From positions 87,153,980 to 87,217,979 of the forward strand of contig CP136063.1 of the NCBI GenBank assembly GCA_032622095.1: DNA of 64,000 bases, in the 5' to 3' direction. The position numbers and the translations under genes were made by a program. Below the pieces are notes generated by a model that was not told the DNA's origin, ran no database searches, and saw nothing but the letters and a program-made list of their open reading frames with translations. Each line of letters opens with the position of its first letter. Positions within the stretch are counted from its first letter, which is position 1. Shown piece after piece: positions 54,319 to 64,000 of the stretch. The stretch comes from Siphonodentalium dalli (Eukaryota > Mollusca > Scaphopoda > Gadilida > Siphonodentaliidae).

Positions 54319-55415
54319 TAGAGATGGGCGGTTAACCGTGGAATCAGTTCGGTTTCGGTTGTCGGGAAAAACCGGAAATGACAACCGTGGTAAGTTGGGA
54401 AAACCCGTCGTTTCGGTTGTCACAACTTCCTGTAATCATGGCAGAGCACGACGAACAAACGAGTCCTGTGTGGAAATATTTTTCAAAGAAAGATAAGAAA
54501 TCTAAGTGTGCCGCCTGTAATATATGCAGAAAGGAGTTCGCATGGTGAAATCGCGCGACGAATTAATTACGTTGCTTCCGTGTACACCTATTTTCGCTGT
54601 AGTAAACACAACACAAGTCAGTTTATTTCTCATGTTATTTTAATCATTAAGGCCATACAAATACTCTGAAAGGTGAATTTGATAACAAGGATACGATATC
54701 AAAAGGTATCAATGTTTGTTACCCGCATCCCCTATTAGTTTTTATCACTGTTTGGATGTTAAATCGTCAAATATATTTGTGCGCCGTTGATTAAAAATGT
54801 TATGCCGGAATCGGAGCCGGAATGAATTATACCGTTTGTCGGTAAACTGTTTAGAAATAGCACTCATTCAGGTGACTTGTATTGGATGCATGTATAGTGT
54901 GTACAGTATTATGTTCCCTAAATATGGTAATAGGTATATAGCCAGATAATGTGATTGAGAGATTCTAGTTATGTTTTATTTTCATTTTGTTGTTTATTTC
55001 AAATTTTATTTTTCAAATCATAACTATACACATATATCTAGTAACACATTAGTTTTATGCCAATATAAATTATCATTATATTATTTCACACTTATGATCA
55101 TATGATGCTGATTTCTGAATTGCAGTCATACACAATACACAGACTCACTTGCATTCTAGCACTGCAACTCGACATGGACATTAACAATATACATGTATTA
55201 GTAACAATATGATACATAATTTACAATTATAAAAGGACATGTACCTCACAAGTTATGGTGATAAAATTGGTGTGTTTTCTTTGTAATATGATGAAGCATA
55301 ATTAGATTTTGTTCACATTAGTCATTTTTATTAATAAAAACCGAAACCGAGACTCAACTCTTTTTCCACAACCGAAACCGAAACCGAGGCAAATTTTCAC
55401 AACCGCCCATCTCTA
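54319..55415 (+). mobile_element. hAT element, perfect 8-bp duplication, BED remnant
   Basis: ATATCCCA lies at 54311-54318 and 55416-55423. Ends are TAGAGATGGGCGGTT and AACCGCCCATCTCTA, a perfect 15-bp inverted repeat. GTTTCGGTT repeats crowd both termini. It retains the first 36 codons of a BED-finger protein, but the remainder (54549-55330) is AT-rich and non-coding, so it needs a transposase in trans. It interrupts a LINE. Confidence 0.93.
54438..54548 (+). pseudogene. N-terminal BED zinc-finger fragment of a hAT transposase
   Basis: ATG at 54438 encodes MAEHDEQTSPVWKYFSKK, then KCAACNICRKEFAW and TGA. The SxVWxYF motif followed by Cys-x2-Cys (residues 24 and 27) is the start of a zf-BED domain, which binds DNA in hAT transposases. 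The His/Cys half of the finger and the RNase-H-like catalytic region are absent. The stop follows directly after the Trp. Confidence 0.75.
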
Positions 55416-55423
55416 ATATCCCA

Positions 55424-55751
55424 GTATAATTCTATAAGCATTATTATAACAGACATTAAGTTTATTAATAGACTTCTTAGCAAAATTAGACCACAATATA
55501 ATGGTGAAATATAGCACTGAAATAAATATTGTTTCACACCCTTAAAACAATAGAAAATTTTTCTTGAAATAACATTTGCTCTAACACAGATGCTTCGATA
55601 TTGTCTTTGAATGTCCGCATCATTGGTGAGGTCGTCATTCAGCACGTGACCAAGATAAGTAAATGAATTAACCAAATAAACAATTTGAATTTGTAAATCT
55701 GTCACCGCAGACGCAGTCAATGTGGATGGTGCTTGGTTGAATGATTTGCCC
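55424..55751 (-). pseudogene. Non-LTR retrotransposon reverse transcriptase fragment
   Basis: The minus strand reads VNSFTYLGHVLNDDLTNDAD, IQRQYRSICVRANVISRK, then VKQYLFQCYISPLY. YLGH plus DIxRQxR...N...RK and LFxxY are hallmarks of the thumb/post-RT region of CR1/L2/Rex-like LINEs. A one-base frameshift near 55490 moves the frame to KSINKLNVCYNNAYRIILG, which then joins 54318 if the hAT is skipped. The 5' side ends at a TTAA element (55752). The protein is dead. Confidence 0.8.
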
Positions 55752-55755
55752 TTAA

Positions 55756-56793
55756 CCCTTTGAACCCGGGCTCCCCACAACGGTCGACACCCTGACCCTG
55801 GGTTCCCAGTGGTATTTTTGACCAATTGTAGACAGTGTTTAGATGTATGGCGTCAGTTATGTACATTTTTTCTACCATAATATTTTATACCATTGGAAAG
55901 GTTATTACATTCTGAATTCAGCACAGCAAAATCAATTTCAATATCTTAAATCCAGAAAAAAGTTATACAAATTTGAAAATTCGACTGGATTTATTATTCT
56001 AACTGCCAAGAAATGTTATGTAATGTCGCAATCCCAACGTAAATACATGACGTTTTATGGGGTTTAGCCAAAACCAAATCTGGGCGTTCACTTAAATACC
56101 CACTAATAACTAAAATGGTCGGCATTGCGCGGTCTATTGGCTTATACCAGCTTAAAGGCAATATTCTGAGCTTTATTCTCGTGTAAATTGATTTAGCGTG
56201 TACCTTTGAGCAAAAAATGTTATGATTTAATTAACTCAGAAACTTGTTAATTCTTGAACAAAACTCATATGACACGTTACATCCGACAATCGCTAGTGCG
56301 AAATATGTAAATTAGCGGGATTTCTTCACACATTTTGGAGTTATAAATGTCCGAAGAATACGTCACTAAAGTTTCTACCCATAAATTTTGTGTTTATGTT
56401 ACTTAAGACTTAAGTTATGAGCCATATAAGGAGATATGACCTAACGCGAAATGAGCGGTCACGAGAAGCAAGATTGCGGCGCACGTAATTGCATAAGTTT
56501 GATAATATGGAGACTGTATCCGCTTTTAATCGGCTGAAACTTCGTTGTGCCAAATCTAATCGTGATTATTTTTGGACAGCTAAAACAGTTGTAATAATAT
56601 GAGTTTTATGAAACACTAAATTATTAGTCGTACCATTGAGAATTTATCGAAATATAAAAAATAACGTGCAGCACAGCGACCACTGTAGAACGCGAGATTA
56701 CGTCATGGCCGGAATACCGGTCAGTCGCGTATATATGCAATTACGTTCTGGCCTGAATACCGGCCAGCCGGGTTCAATCAAAGGCTGAAAGGG
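55756..56793. mobile_element. TTAA element, 1.04 kb (CCCTTTGAACCCGGG left end)
   Basis: TTAA at 55752-55755 and 56794-56797. CCCTTTGAACCCGGGC on the left; right end CCGGGTTCAATCAAAGGCTGAAAGGG, inverted with an inserted TCAAAGGC-type segment. Subterminal GGCCGGAATACCGG and GGCCTGAATACCGGCC repeats occur near the right end. A 74-codon frame (55843-56067) has no known motif. A piggyBac-like non-autonomous element. Confidence 0.75.
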
Positions 56794-56797
56794 TTAA

Positions 56798-57555
56798 ACT
56801 TTAAGTTATAAAGTTTCATGTTTTGACAGTTCAGTCAAACCCCCATAAAAAACTCATAACAATTCAACGTATACCGTTAGGCTATAGCAATCGTACAGTG
56901 TTGAGTATAGACAATACAGTGACTGAGTATATGATACTGCAGTACTGGTACCGTAGTGCCAGTGGTAGCCAGAATACACTTGACAGTTGGCGTTGAACAC
57001 CGTGACTGTGTCACTGTCACACGAGAATTTCGCATCGAGAAACACGTTTATTCTTGAATGAAAGTCGATCAATAAACATGGGCATATGTGGGTTATGTTC
57101 TCAAAGAAAAATATTCACACCGGAGCGTTTTTATCAACTGTCCCAAAACGCCAGGTGACCAAATAAAATCAAATGTCATGTTTCTCTAAACTTACCGCGG
57201 CCGGAATCCATGTTATCAACAAACTTTCACCTCATGACCCTACGCGCATGTCAGCAGGTACTCGGTAGTATTCGATTGGAAATTCCGACTGCGGCTCGAG
57301 GGGGAATTTGTCACAAGTGACGGAACGCATTCAATTAGTAGTGGCGCATTTACCAATGTGCAGAGCTCTATGTTTGCGTTTTAATAACACATAGAAATAT
57401 ACGCAGTCCACATGAACGCAATATAGGTGTTACCTTTCAATGTAGTTTCTGTACACGTAGCAACCAATCTAAGTTATATTATGTTATACGAAGGCCTACT
57501 ATTGTAATGGAATTTTATATTAGATGGTACCGTACCGGTATCCAAGGCCGGCAAG
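56798..57555. other. No gene recognised
   Basis: The RT reading frame is not obvious beyond the TTAA element, so the LINE 5' side may have been truncated here. A 72-codon minus frame (56854-57072) has no motif. ACCGCGGCCGGAATCC near 57195 is locally GC-rich. Confidence 0.4.
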
Positions 57556-57559
57556 GGCC

Positions 57560-57838
57560 AAGTCAAATAATTCTTGAGTCAAATGATCCTCGACTCAATC
57601 TTGTGATACTCATACCAAAATATGAAAAATTGTTTCTTCGTAGATAAGAAGATAGTTTCATTCCATAAAATAAAACACTTAATAGTTAATACTTTATTTT
57701 TTGAAAAGGGATCATTCGACTCGGAAATGTATCATTTGACTCAAGATGAAGGTAGGCTACCATTAGACTCAAAATTAGGTACCGGTATCATTTGACTTTT
57801 TTTGGAGGGTATCATTTGGTTTGGGTATCAAATGACTC
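57560..57838. repeat. Cluster of ATCATTTGACTC-like motifs on both strands
   Basis: About nine variants: AGTCAAATAAT (57561), GAGTCAAATGAT (57577), CGACTCAA (57590), ATCATTCGACTC (57710), ATCATTTGACTC (57731), CCATTAGACTC (57761), ATCATTTGACTT (57787), ATCATTTGG (57810) and ATCAAATGACTC (57826). Both orientations occur. Linker sequences differ. Several include TGACTC, the core of AP-1-type sites, but regulatory function is not shown. Confidence 0.65.
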
Positions 57839-58059
57839 GCAACCGACTGGCTGGTGTACCCAGCGTTGCTTGGGTGAAGAAAGCGCAATCTATTAGCGGC
57901 CCTTCAAGTTATTTAAAACATGAGCATCGCTAGTAGGGTGTGGCAAAATACGCCCTTTAGCCATTTCGAATTGTACTACCACAAAATAAAATAATAATTT
58001 GAGCTTACAAAGAATATCTGATGTACCTCTAATTTCAATGCCAAAATTCGGTCAACTTC
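57839..58059. other. Nothing recognised
   Basis: TATCAGCG-type and GGCAAAATACGCCC (57942-57955) resemble a Helentron-like 5' end with TACGCCC. Confidence 0.4.
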
Positions 58060-58440
58060 TAAGTGGAAAAATGGCCGTAACTCATGTGAAAATAATTGGA
58101 CAGAACCTATATTCAAACTTTGGTTCATATCAACTTCAAATGGTTCAGTTCAAATAATCCAAACTGGAGTTATTGGACGGAAACCAAAAATGTTAACAGA
58201 TCAAAGTCGGTTGAAAAGGGGCCGTAATCTCATGTAAAAAATAATTGGACGGAACCCATATTCAAACTTGGCCTTTATTTCTAGCTGGGAAATACACATA
58301 CCAACTTTGGTTCAGATCAAATAATCAAAACAAGAGTTATCGATCGGAAACCAAAAATGTTAACGGATGGACAGACGTACAGCTAGATGGACGGACGTAC
58401 ATCTAGATGGACAGACAGACTGCATGATTACATATGACCT
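58040..58440 (+). mobile_element. Helentron-like element, two monomers plus tail
   Basis: Monomers: GGCCGTAACTCATGTGAAAA at ~58071 and GGGGCCGTAATCTCATGT at ~58217. Each has ATAATTGGAC(A/G)GAAC, TTGGTTCA(T/G)ATCAA and GGAAACCAAAAATGTTAAC. The tail GGACAGACGTACAGCTAGATGGACGG is a variant microsatellite. With ATACGCCC at 57947 as the left end, the element would span ~57945-58445. Confidence 0.6.
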
Positions 58441-58499
58441 TTTTTCATTCATCTGGTGGAAGCAGCATCTATTGCATGACTCTCTGGATAAACTTGCAT

Positions 58500-59800
58500 C
58501 TACCTTTAACATGATAATAAACGCTCTTTATTGCTAATTAGTACTTGTTCAAATAATTTGGAGGTCAACAGTGCCTATTCTGTGACATTCCCTGCGTCAT
58601 TTAACTTTTGTGCACCAATTTTCATCTCATATCTTCTGGACTGTATCTGTATTGTGCAGCGCCTGAGCCGTTCGACTGTAGCTGCACTGGGTGGACTATG
58701 CTTTTTCTGATGTAATGGTGTATGATAATAAATGGTCTATATTTATCATATAACTTATTAGTCCCCTTTTAAAGGCCCACTTAATTTTCGAAGCCCCAGA
58801 TCACATTATATAAAATATATGCCATATTATATACCATTTGAAAGAGGAAGCTCCAAAACATTGTATTATCAACTAATCCGGTGTAATAAACTGTGAACAG
58901 GTTGTTTTTGTTGAGTTACTACTGGTGTGTTTCTTTCATCTGGATTGTAGTTCAAATTGTATTATTTTCAATAGAGGGGGGGGTAACTCTAAATCTTAAA
59001 GATAGAGTTACTCCCCTTCCATTGAAAATACATTTTTAGTTTGAATTCTGGGAGCCAAAACGGGGGTAATCTTTCTATTATTTCACCCGTTTTCAATTTT
59101 TCTATGGGCGTCTTCTGAGATAGAGATTTCAAATGGCGATGAATTATAGAATCTTAATCATATTTTATGGCATAGATTGTTATTAAAACCCTATATCAAG
59201 GCACTATAAAAAATAATCAGTGACTCGAAAATTAAGTGGACCTTTAAGTCACCCGAGTCAAAGGTGCCTATCCCATGACATTCCTCTGGTCAGGTGACCC
59301 ATCTGTACCAACTACTAGTCACCCTTCAAATAATTTAAAATAATTATTCGTCATATGGGGTAAACATCACCCATTGTGACTCTGGATAAAGTTAAATATA
59401 CCTTTTAAGTTGATAATAATGCCCTTTATTGCTAATTATTAGTGCCTCTTTAAATCATTTGAGGTCAACAGAACACTTCCCACGTCATGTTACTTTTGTG
59501 CACCAGCTTTCACACATCTTCTTGACTGATAATAAATGCTCTTTATTGATCTTATAATTATTAGTCCCCCCTTTAAGTCATCTGAGGTCAAAGGCGCCTA
59601 TCCCATGACATTCCCCTGGTCAGGTGACCCATCTGTACCAATTTTCATACATATTTTCTAAGCTGATAATAAATGCTCTTTATTGCTCATATTTGCCCCT
59701 CAGGTCATCTGAGGACAACAGCATCTGTCTCATGACACTCTATGGATCAATTTATCCCTGTTTTTCAATTTTCACTGACAAGATTGCAACCATTTTGGGT
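58500..59800 (+). repeat. Tandem repeat (TGATAATAA...CTTTATTGCT units), interrupted
   Basis: Units with TGATAATAA(A/T)(C/T)GC(T/C)CTTTATTGC start near 58511, 59410, 59527 and 59662, plus a weak one near 58725. Each has (T/C)(A/T)ATTA(T)TAGT, a TCA(A)(A/T)(T/C)(C/A)ATxTGAGGTCAA block, CCCATGACATTCC and GGTGACCCATCTGTACC. Units are ~115-150 bp. A TTAA element (58773-59243) splits one unit. Confidence 0.7.
58773..59243. mobile_element. TTAA element, AGGCCCACTTAATTTTCGA family, copy 3
   Basis: TTAA at 58769-58772 and 59244-59247. The ends match copies 1 and 2, with GGACCT for GGGCCT at the right tip. The central hairpin GGTAACTCTAAATC/GATAGAGTTACTCC is conserved. It sits inside a tandem repeat whose neighbouring unit (59563-59580, CCCCTTTAAGTCATCTGAGG) shows the uninterrupted target. 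Confidence 0.9.
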
Positions 59801-60849
59801 ATATTATTAATAATTTAGTTTATGGAAGTTTCCCTCACAAACTTGGTTATATTAATGAGTCAATAATGACGAATATTAATGACTCTACAATATTGATCTT
59901 TAATAATGATAATGATACTCTATTGCTCCTGTCATGAGTTTGATTTAACCTACAACTTTTTCCAAATTCAGCATTATTCAAGCTCCCAATCATCTTAAAT
60001 TTCTTAAGCATGTTGTTGCATTATAGCATGTTAAAATAGTTCAAGTCATCCACTGCTATTATTCACTAATAATGAAAAATAGTTATTCTTTAAATATCAT
60101 GTTTTGGTGCGCTTGATTTGAGTAATGATTAAGCTAATTAATCCGTGATAGCGAGACTTTCACGAAACGTATTGGCAACCCGTTTCCGGCCAGCACAACC
60201 TGTTTTCCATTCATTGCATTTTCATTTTAGGTAACCTCCAGGCGAACTGAATGGTCGTTCTCCTCAAATGTGCAGGCCTGCTGTTGTAAAAGTGACAAAT
60301 TATTTCCCTGTCTCAATATGTGAATTCTCCTAGTAAAAAAGATTCTTTTACTGGACTTTTCATGTAATAATGATTGCTGCTTCTAAGTATTGTGAATAGA
60401 TAGGTGAACAAATAAATTGGTATACCGGTACATACAGCTAAAAAAACAAGACAGTCAATGACTGTGGGGTCGCTCACCAGACTGCAAAGACTGGGACTCT
60501 GGAGACCAAAACAGTGAGCACTTTTCATAATCACTTTAAAAGAAGTAGATTTAAACAGGATATGTGGCTAGAGAGACTTCAAGTATGTAGCTTGGTAAAA
60601 AACCACCTTGAAATTGCCAACTGTACACTACTGATCACCCCCCTCCTCCAGCTCAACAAGTCCCCTCCCGACCGGGATCCAGACTCCCAAGTCTTAGGTT
60701 GGAATTTCACAACCGACACCTCAAACTTTCTCAATTGTTGGAAATTTCCAATCTCACAAGCGCCTTTTTCTAAAACCATTTAAACATGTTTGAAGCCCAA
60801 TTATCCATGGACCCAAAACACAATACATGTATGTCAGACCAATCAGTCA
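59801..60849. other. No gene recognised
   Basis: TTGTTGGAAATTTCCAATCT (60734-60753) resembles CTGTTGGAAATTTCTAACCT at 11692-11711. Overlapping frames at 60514-60783 lack motifs. Confidence 0.4.
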
Positions 60850-61425
60850 GGTGGTTCCAAGGTAGATGTTTTAATGAATTTGGTATTTCTATGATTTTAT
60901 TGGACACAAAAGTGTTAACTCCCCATAGACTGCCATTTCTTGACAGGTTGACCTCATTTTAACAAATCTGTATCTCAGTCACTAAAGGATCTTCCTGATT
61001 CCTCCATACTATATGTAAGCTAAATAGTCCAAAATCCCTTGAGAAGACATTTTAGGAATTACTATAGAGACATATAGTTATGTCCCTGGTCCCACCCTTT
61101 TAACCGGGTGACCCCATCTGAATAAATTTGAATCCCAGACACCAAAGAACCCTTCATACATATCATAAATATCAGTCAAATAGACCTGATGGTCCTTGTG
61201 AAGGAAGCATATTAAGAGGGAAACTGTCCTTCGCTTGGCCCCTATTTGACCAGGTGACCCCATTAAAAAAATCTGAATTGCAGTCAAGGAAGAACATTCC
61301 ATTCTATATAAGCCAACTAGTTCTTGCAAACATATTTTAAGAATTACTATGTAGTGAAATAGTTAAGTCTCTTGCTCTGCCCTTATTTGACTTTGTGATC
61401 CCATTTTCACAAATCTGATAAGGAA
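60850..61425 (+). repeat. Degenerate monomers of the 62.5 kb array
   Basis: About four worn units: TGACCTCATTTTAACAAATCTG (60952), GGTGACCCCATCTGAATAAATTTG (61107), GGTGACCCCATTAAAAAAATCTG (61254) and TGTGATCCCATTTTCACAAATCTG (61396). Spacing is ~140-155 bp. No microsatellite tail. Confidence 0.65.
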
Positions 61426-61429
61426 AAAA

Positions 61430-62110
61430 ATTAAGTTCCCCAGTTGAAGTTGGTGATATTCACCCATTGGGCACCTCATTTATGAATTTTATCTTCTGTA
61501 AATTAGGGGATATAAAAACTTCCTAGAAGGGAAATTTAACTAACAACAATGTAAATTTGATACTATAGATACTTCCCAGAAGATGAGGCCTAAGCAGAAT
61601 GAGGTCCCCAAATGGTGAATTTGGTGATGCTAGCCTTGAATCAAGCTTTGAAATAGTATGTCTGTTATTTTCAGAATGAGGTACCCAGAGGGTGAATTTA
61701 GTGAGGCTATCCTGCACAGCGGGCTAGTATCACTAAATTCACCCTCTGGGGACCTCATTCTGATAAGGCCCTCAACTGCTATGGAAGACCTAGAATAAGA
61801 TTGAAGTTCCCCAGTTGAAATTGGTGATGTTCACCCATTGGGCACCTCAATCATGAATTTTATCTTCTGCAAATTAAGGGATACAGAAACTTCCTAGAAG
61901 GGAAATTTAACAAACAATGTAAATTTGATACTATAGATACTTCCCAGAAGATGAGGCCTAAGCAGAATGAGATCTTGAGACTCTTAGATACTTCCCAGAA
62001 GATGAGGCCTAAGCGGAATAAGGTTCTCAGAGGGTGTATTTGGTTATGCCAGCCTGCTGTGTAGGATAGCGTCACTAAATTCACCCTCTGGGAACCTCAT
62101 TCTGGCTCTG
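61430..62110. mobile_element. Complex of overlapping family C elements
   Basis: Several family C parts succeed one another. First, an interior with CCCAGTTGAAGTTGGTGATAT and its CCCATTGGGCACCTCA partner leads to GCCTAAGCAGAATGAGG (61591). A new left end CAAGCTTTGAAATAGTATG (61643) and full palindrome follow (61670-61764). Then comes a second near-identical interior (61800-61970), a 60-bp local duplication (ACTTCCCAGAAGATGAGGCC at 61938 and 61990), and a last palindrome to CCTCATTCTGG (62105). No target duplication was found. Confidence 0.65.
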
Positions 62111-62490
62111 CCAGGCACTCTGAGAAAATGAAATTAATCTGATTTTAATGACCACTGAGTGATAATATAAACATCAAGGGTGCTTCATTGATAACACCAT
62201 TAATCTCATTTAAATTATGGATGACACGAATACACTCCCTGGGGACTCTGTCTAAGACTGCAGAATCTTTATCTCTCTATCTGCCTTGCCATGTCTATCA
62301 GTTCATAGGAGAGTTGCCTTGTAATGGGAATTTAAATAAATATACTTTATTTACCTGTGAGTTAGGATATGAGATAGGGTGGAATGCTGTTGGTTGGGGG
62401 TGGGGTTCTGGGTCATGTGGGGGGGGGGGGTGATATTTTTTGTTTGTATGTTAAATTGATCAAGGAGTTCCTGAATTTTTTATTATTTTT
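62111..62490. other. Nothing recognised; G-run
   Basis: GGGGGGGGGG near 62420-62430. No supported frame. Confidence 0.4.
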
Positions 62491-62497
62491 TGGGGAA

Positions 62498-63330
62498 TTA
62501 TGGCCCTGGCTCCACCACTATTTGACCCAGTGACCCCATTCGAACAAATCTGAACCCCAGTCATTCAATGACCCCACATACCAAATATAAACTAAATCGG
62601 CTTAATGGTTATTGACAAGAAGTCGTTATAAGAATTACCAAGGAGGAATATAGTTATGGCCCTGGTTTCGCAACTGTTTGACACAGTGACATCATTTGAA
62701 CAAATATTAATGACAGTCACCTAGGGAACATCCACCCCAAATATGATCAAAATGCAAAAATGTAATTTTTTGGTTTTTAGAGTTATGTCCCTGGCTCTGC
62801 CCCTAATTGACCCAGTGACCCAATTTGAACAAATCTGATTCCCAGTCACCCAAGGTCCCTCAGTACCAAATATAAGCTAATTCGGCCCAATATTTTTGTG
62901 GAAGAAGTCATTGTAAGAATTACTATGAGTTATGGCCCTGGTTTCTCAACTAATTGACCGGGTGACCTCATTTGAACAAATCTGAACACCAGTCACCCAA
63001 GGACCCTCCATACCAAATATTAGCTAAATCGGCACAATGGTTATGGACAAGAAGTTGTTGTAAGAATTACTGTGGAGGAATAGAATTATGGCCCTGGTTT
63101 CGCAACTATTTGACCCAGTGACCTCATTTGAACAAATCTGAATGAGAGTCACCTAGGGAACATCCACACCAAATATGAACCAATTTGGTATGATGGTTTC
63201 AGAGGAGAAGATGTTTTTAAAAAAAGTTGACGGACGGACGGACAGACAGACAGACGGACAGACGGACGGACGGACGACGACGAGTGATGACTATAGCTCC
63301 ACCGGAGACTTCGTCTCAGGTGAGCTAAAA
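62498..63330 (+). mobile_element. Helentron-like element: five monomers, ACGG/ACAG tract, terminal hairpin
   Basis: TTATGGCCCTGG-like unit starts lie at 62498, 62654, 62783, 62930 and 63086 (spacing 156, 129, 147, 156). Units share ACCCAGTGACC(C/T)CATTTGAACAAA, CCAGTCACC and ACCAAATAT(A/G)A. They lead into (GGAC/AGAC)n at 63229-63278 and the hairpin CACCGGAGAC-TTC-GTCTCAGGTG (63300-63322), followed by AGCTAAAA. This is the most complete 3' end in the window. Non-coding. Confidence 0.78.
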
Positions 63331-63785
63331 ACACTTGGTCAGTGCACAGGAGCTTGGAATTTGGTCAAAACCCCTCTTTTATTGGCAGAACCACCACCCG
63401 GGACCATAGGTCACGGAAGGAACGAAACACGAATTTGTTGCCACCCATTTTGAACTCAACTGTATTCCTACAAAAAATATATTTTCACTAAAAACTTTTG
63501 GTACCTCTTACACCTTAGATGCCAATCTACATTCCATAGGTATATTTTTCCAGTTCTTCGAAAACCTCACTTTATTTCGGTAATGTATTGTAAATTCACC
63601 AACGAAGACAAATCTGCGTATTCTCCATCACCCGTTCTAGAATCTGAGTAGCGGAACTGGTACCAAAATATGCGGAAACTTTAAAACTATGATCCGGAGA
63701 CGGATAGCATGAAAGTGCCGTTTATAATTTCGAACATAGCTGCTGATTACATGTTTATTACATGACCGTACCGAGATCATCATGA
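63331..63785. other. No gene recognised
   Basis: Nothing could be supported before the gap. Confidence 0.35.
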
Positions 63786-63885
63786 NNNNNNNNNNNNNNN
63801 NNNNNNNNNNNNNNNNNNNNNNNNNNNNNNNNNNNNNNNNNNNNNNNNNNNNNNNNNNNNNNNNNNNNNNNNNNNNNNNNNNNNN
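63786..63885. other. Assembly gap (100 N)
   Basis: Exactly 100 N characters, the conventional placeholder for a gap of unknown size in a scaffold. Confidence 0.99.
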
Positions 63886-63963
63886 AATAAATGGATTGGT
63901 GATTTATAAGCTTACTAGTATAAGAAAAATTCTGCAAAAGTGATTACAAGATGGAAAATGGAC

Positions 63964-64000
63964 ACAAGCCTTGAAATAGTGTCTGTCATTTGCAGAATTT
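63964..64000. mobile_element. Family C left end, cut by the window
   Basis: CAAGCCTTGAAATAGTG, then TCTGTCATTTGCAGAAT, matching the left end at 19815. Confidence 0.75.

Noticed and set aside
56797-56870. Continuation of the LINE reading frame beyond the TTAA element
   Set aside because: Joining the flanks gives a short open stretch without convincing RT motifs, followed by a stop, so continuity is not claimed.
63175-63453. ORF with a DGRTDRQTDGQTDGR peptide
   Set aside because: It is a direct translation of the ACGG/ACAG microsatellite.

Overview
The window looks like intergenic or intronic DNA from an animal, most likely a mollusc and probably a bivalve. Composition is AT-rich. There are no dense ORFs, operons or ribosome binding sites, and mobile-element fossils are everywhere. 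Three features point to a mollusc: arrays of roughly 150-180 bp monomers followed by (ACGG/ACAG)n tracts and a terminal hairpin, which is the layout of bivalve 'pearl'/Helentron-like elements; very abundant palindromic MITEs; and non-LTR, hAT and TTAA-type DNA-transposon remnants. The species cannot be fixed from sequence alone. A 100-N scaffold gap lies at 63786-63885.

I find no complete protein-coding gene. The best host-gene candidate is a short terminal coding exon at 52136-52240 on the + strand, with a splice acceptor, 34 codons, a stop and AATAAA signals downstream. Other coding traces belong to transposons: the C-terminal part of a non-LTR reverse transcriptase (minus strand, 54116-55751), a 36-codon BED zinc-finger start (54438-54548) and a possible first exon (29930-30053). 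Nearly all other ORFs are chance frames through repeats.

The mobile elements form clear groups. Family A is a long palindromic Tc1/mariner-like MITE (TIR CAGTAATGCCC, TA target), with about 20 full or partial copies. Family B is a set of piggyBac-like TTAA MITEs (CCCTTT ends) carrying one or two near-perfect hairpins built on CATTCTCTTATATATGCGAG. Family C is a hAT-like palindromic MITE (ends CARGCCTG, core CAGAATGAGGTCCCCAGAGG), proven by 8-bp target duplications in several copies. There are further TTAA-flanked families (AGGCCCACTTAATTTTCGA, AGGGGTACTGTACC, AGATACGGGCGG, AGATGCATA and AGGSACTC ends). Two larger hAT elements have perfect 8-bp duplications (29558-31104 and 54319-55415). Helentron-like arrays lie at about 2.0, 13.3, 15.2, 39.5, 58.1, 61 and 62.5 kb, and there is one short Helitron-like element (22634-22843).

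Region by region: 1-12 kb holds family A, B and TTAA elements with long featureless stretches. 13-16 kb holds Helentron-like arrays. 16.5-19.4 kb has a complete TTAA element, a tRNA-like fragment and a degenerate ~65-bp tandem repeat. 19.8-25.2 kb is a family C cluster. 26.4-33.3 kb has TTAA elements, the first hAT and family A copies. 33.5-38.3 kb is mixed MITEs with a perfect 142-bp tandem duplication. 39.5-41.3 kb has an exact 174-bp-period array and an 'empty-site' duplicate of the 13 kb locus. 42-49 kb has nested MITEs. 49.2-52.4 kb is quiet and ends in the candidate terminal exon. 52.7-53.7 kb carries a dispersed 15-bp motif cluster. 54-57 kb is a nested LINE/hAT/TTAA complex. 57.5-64 kb has a second motif cluster, tandem arrays and a final family C copy.

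Several insertions are proven within the window: paralogous empty sites, target duplications, and a reverse-transcriptase reading frame that closes when the inserted hAT is ignored.
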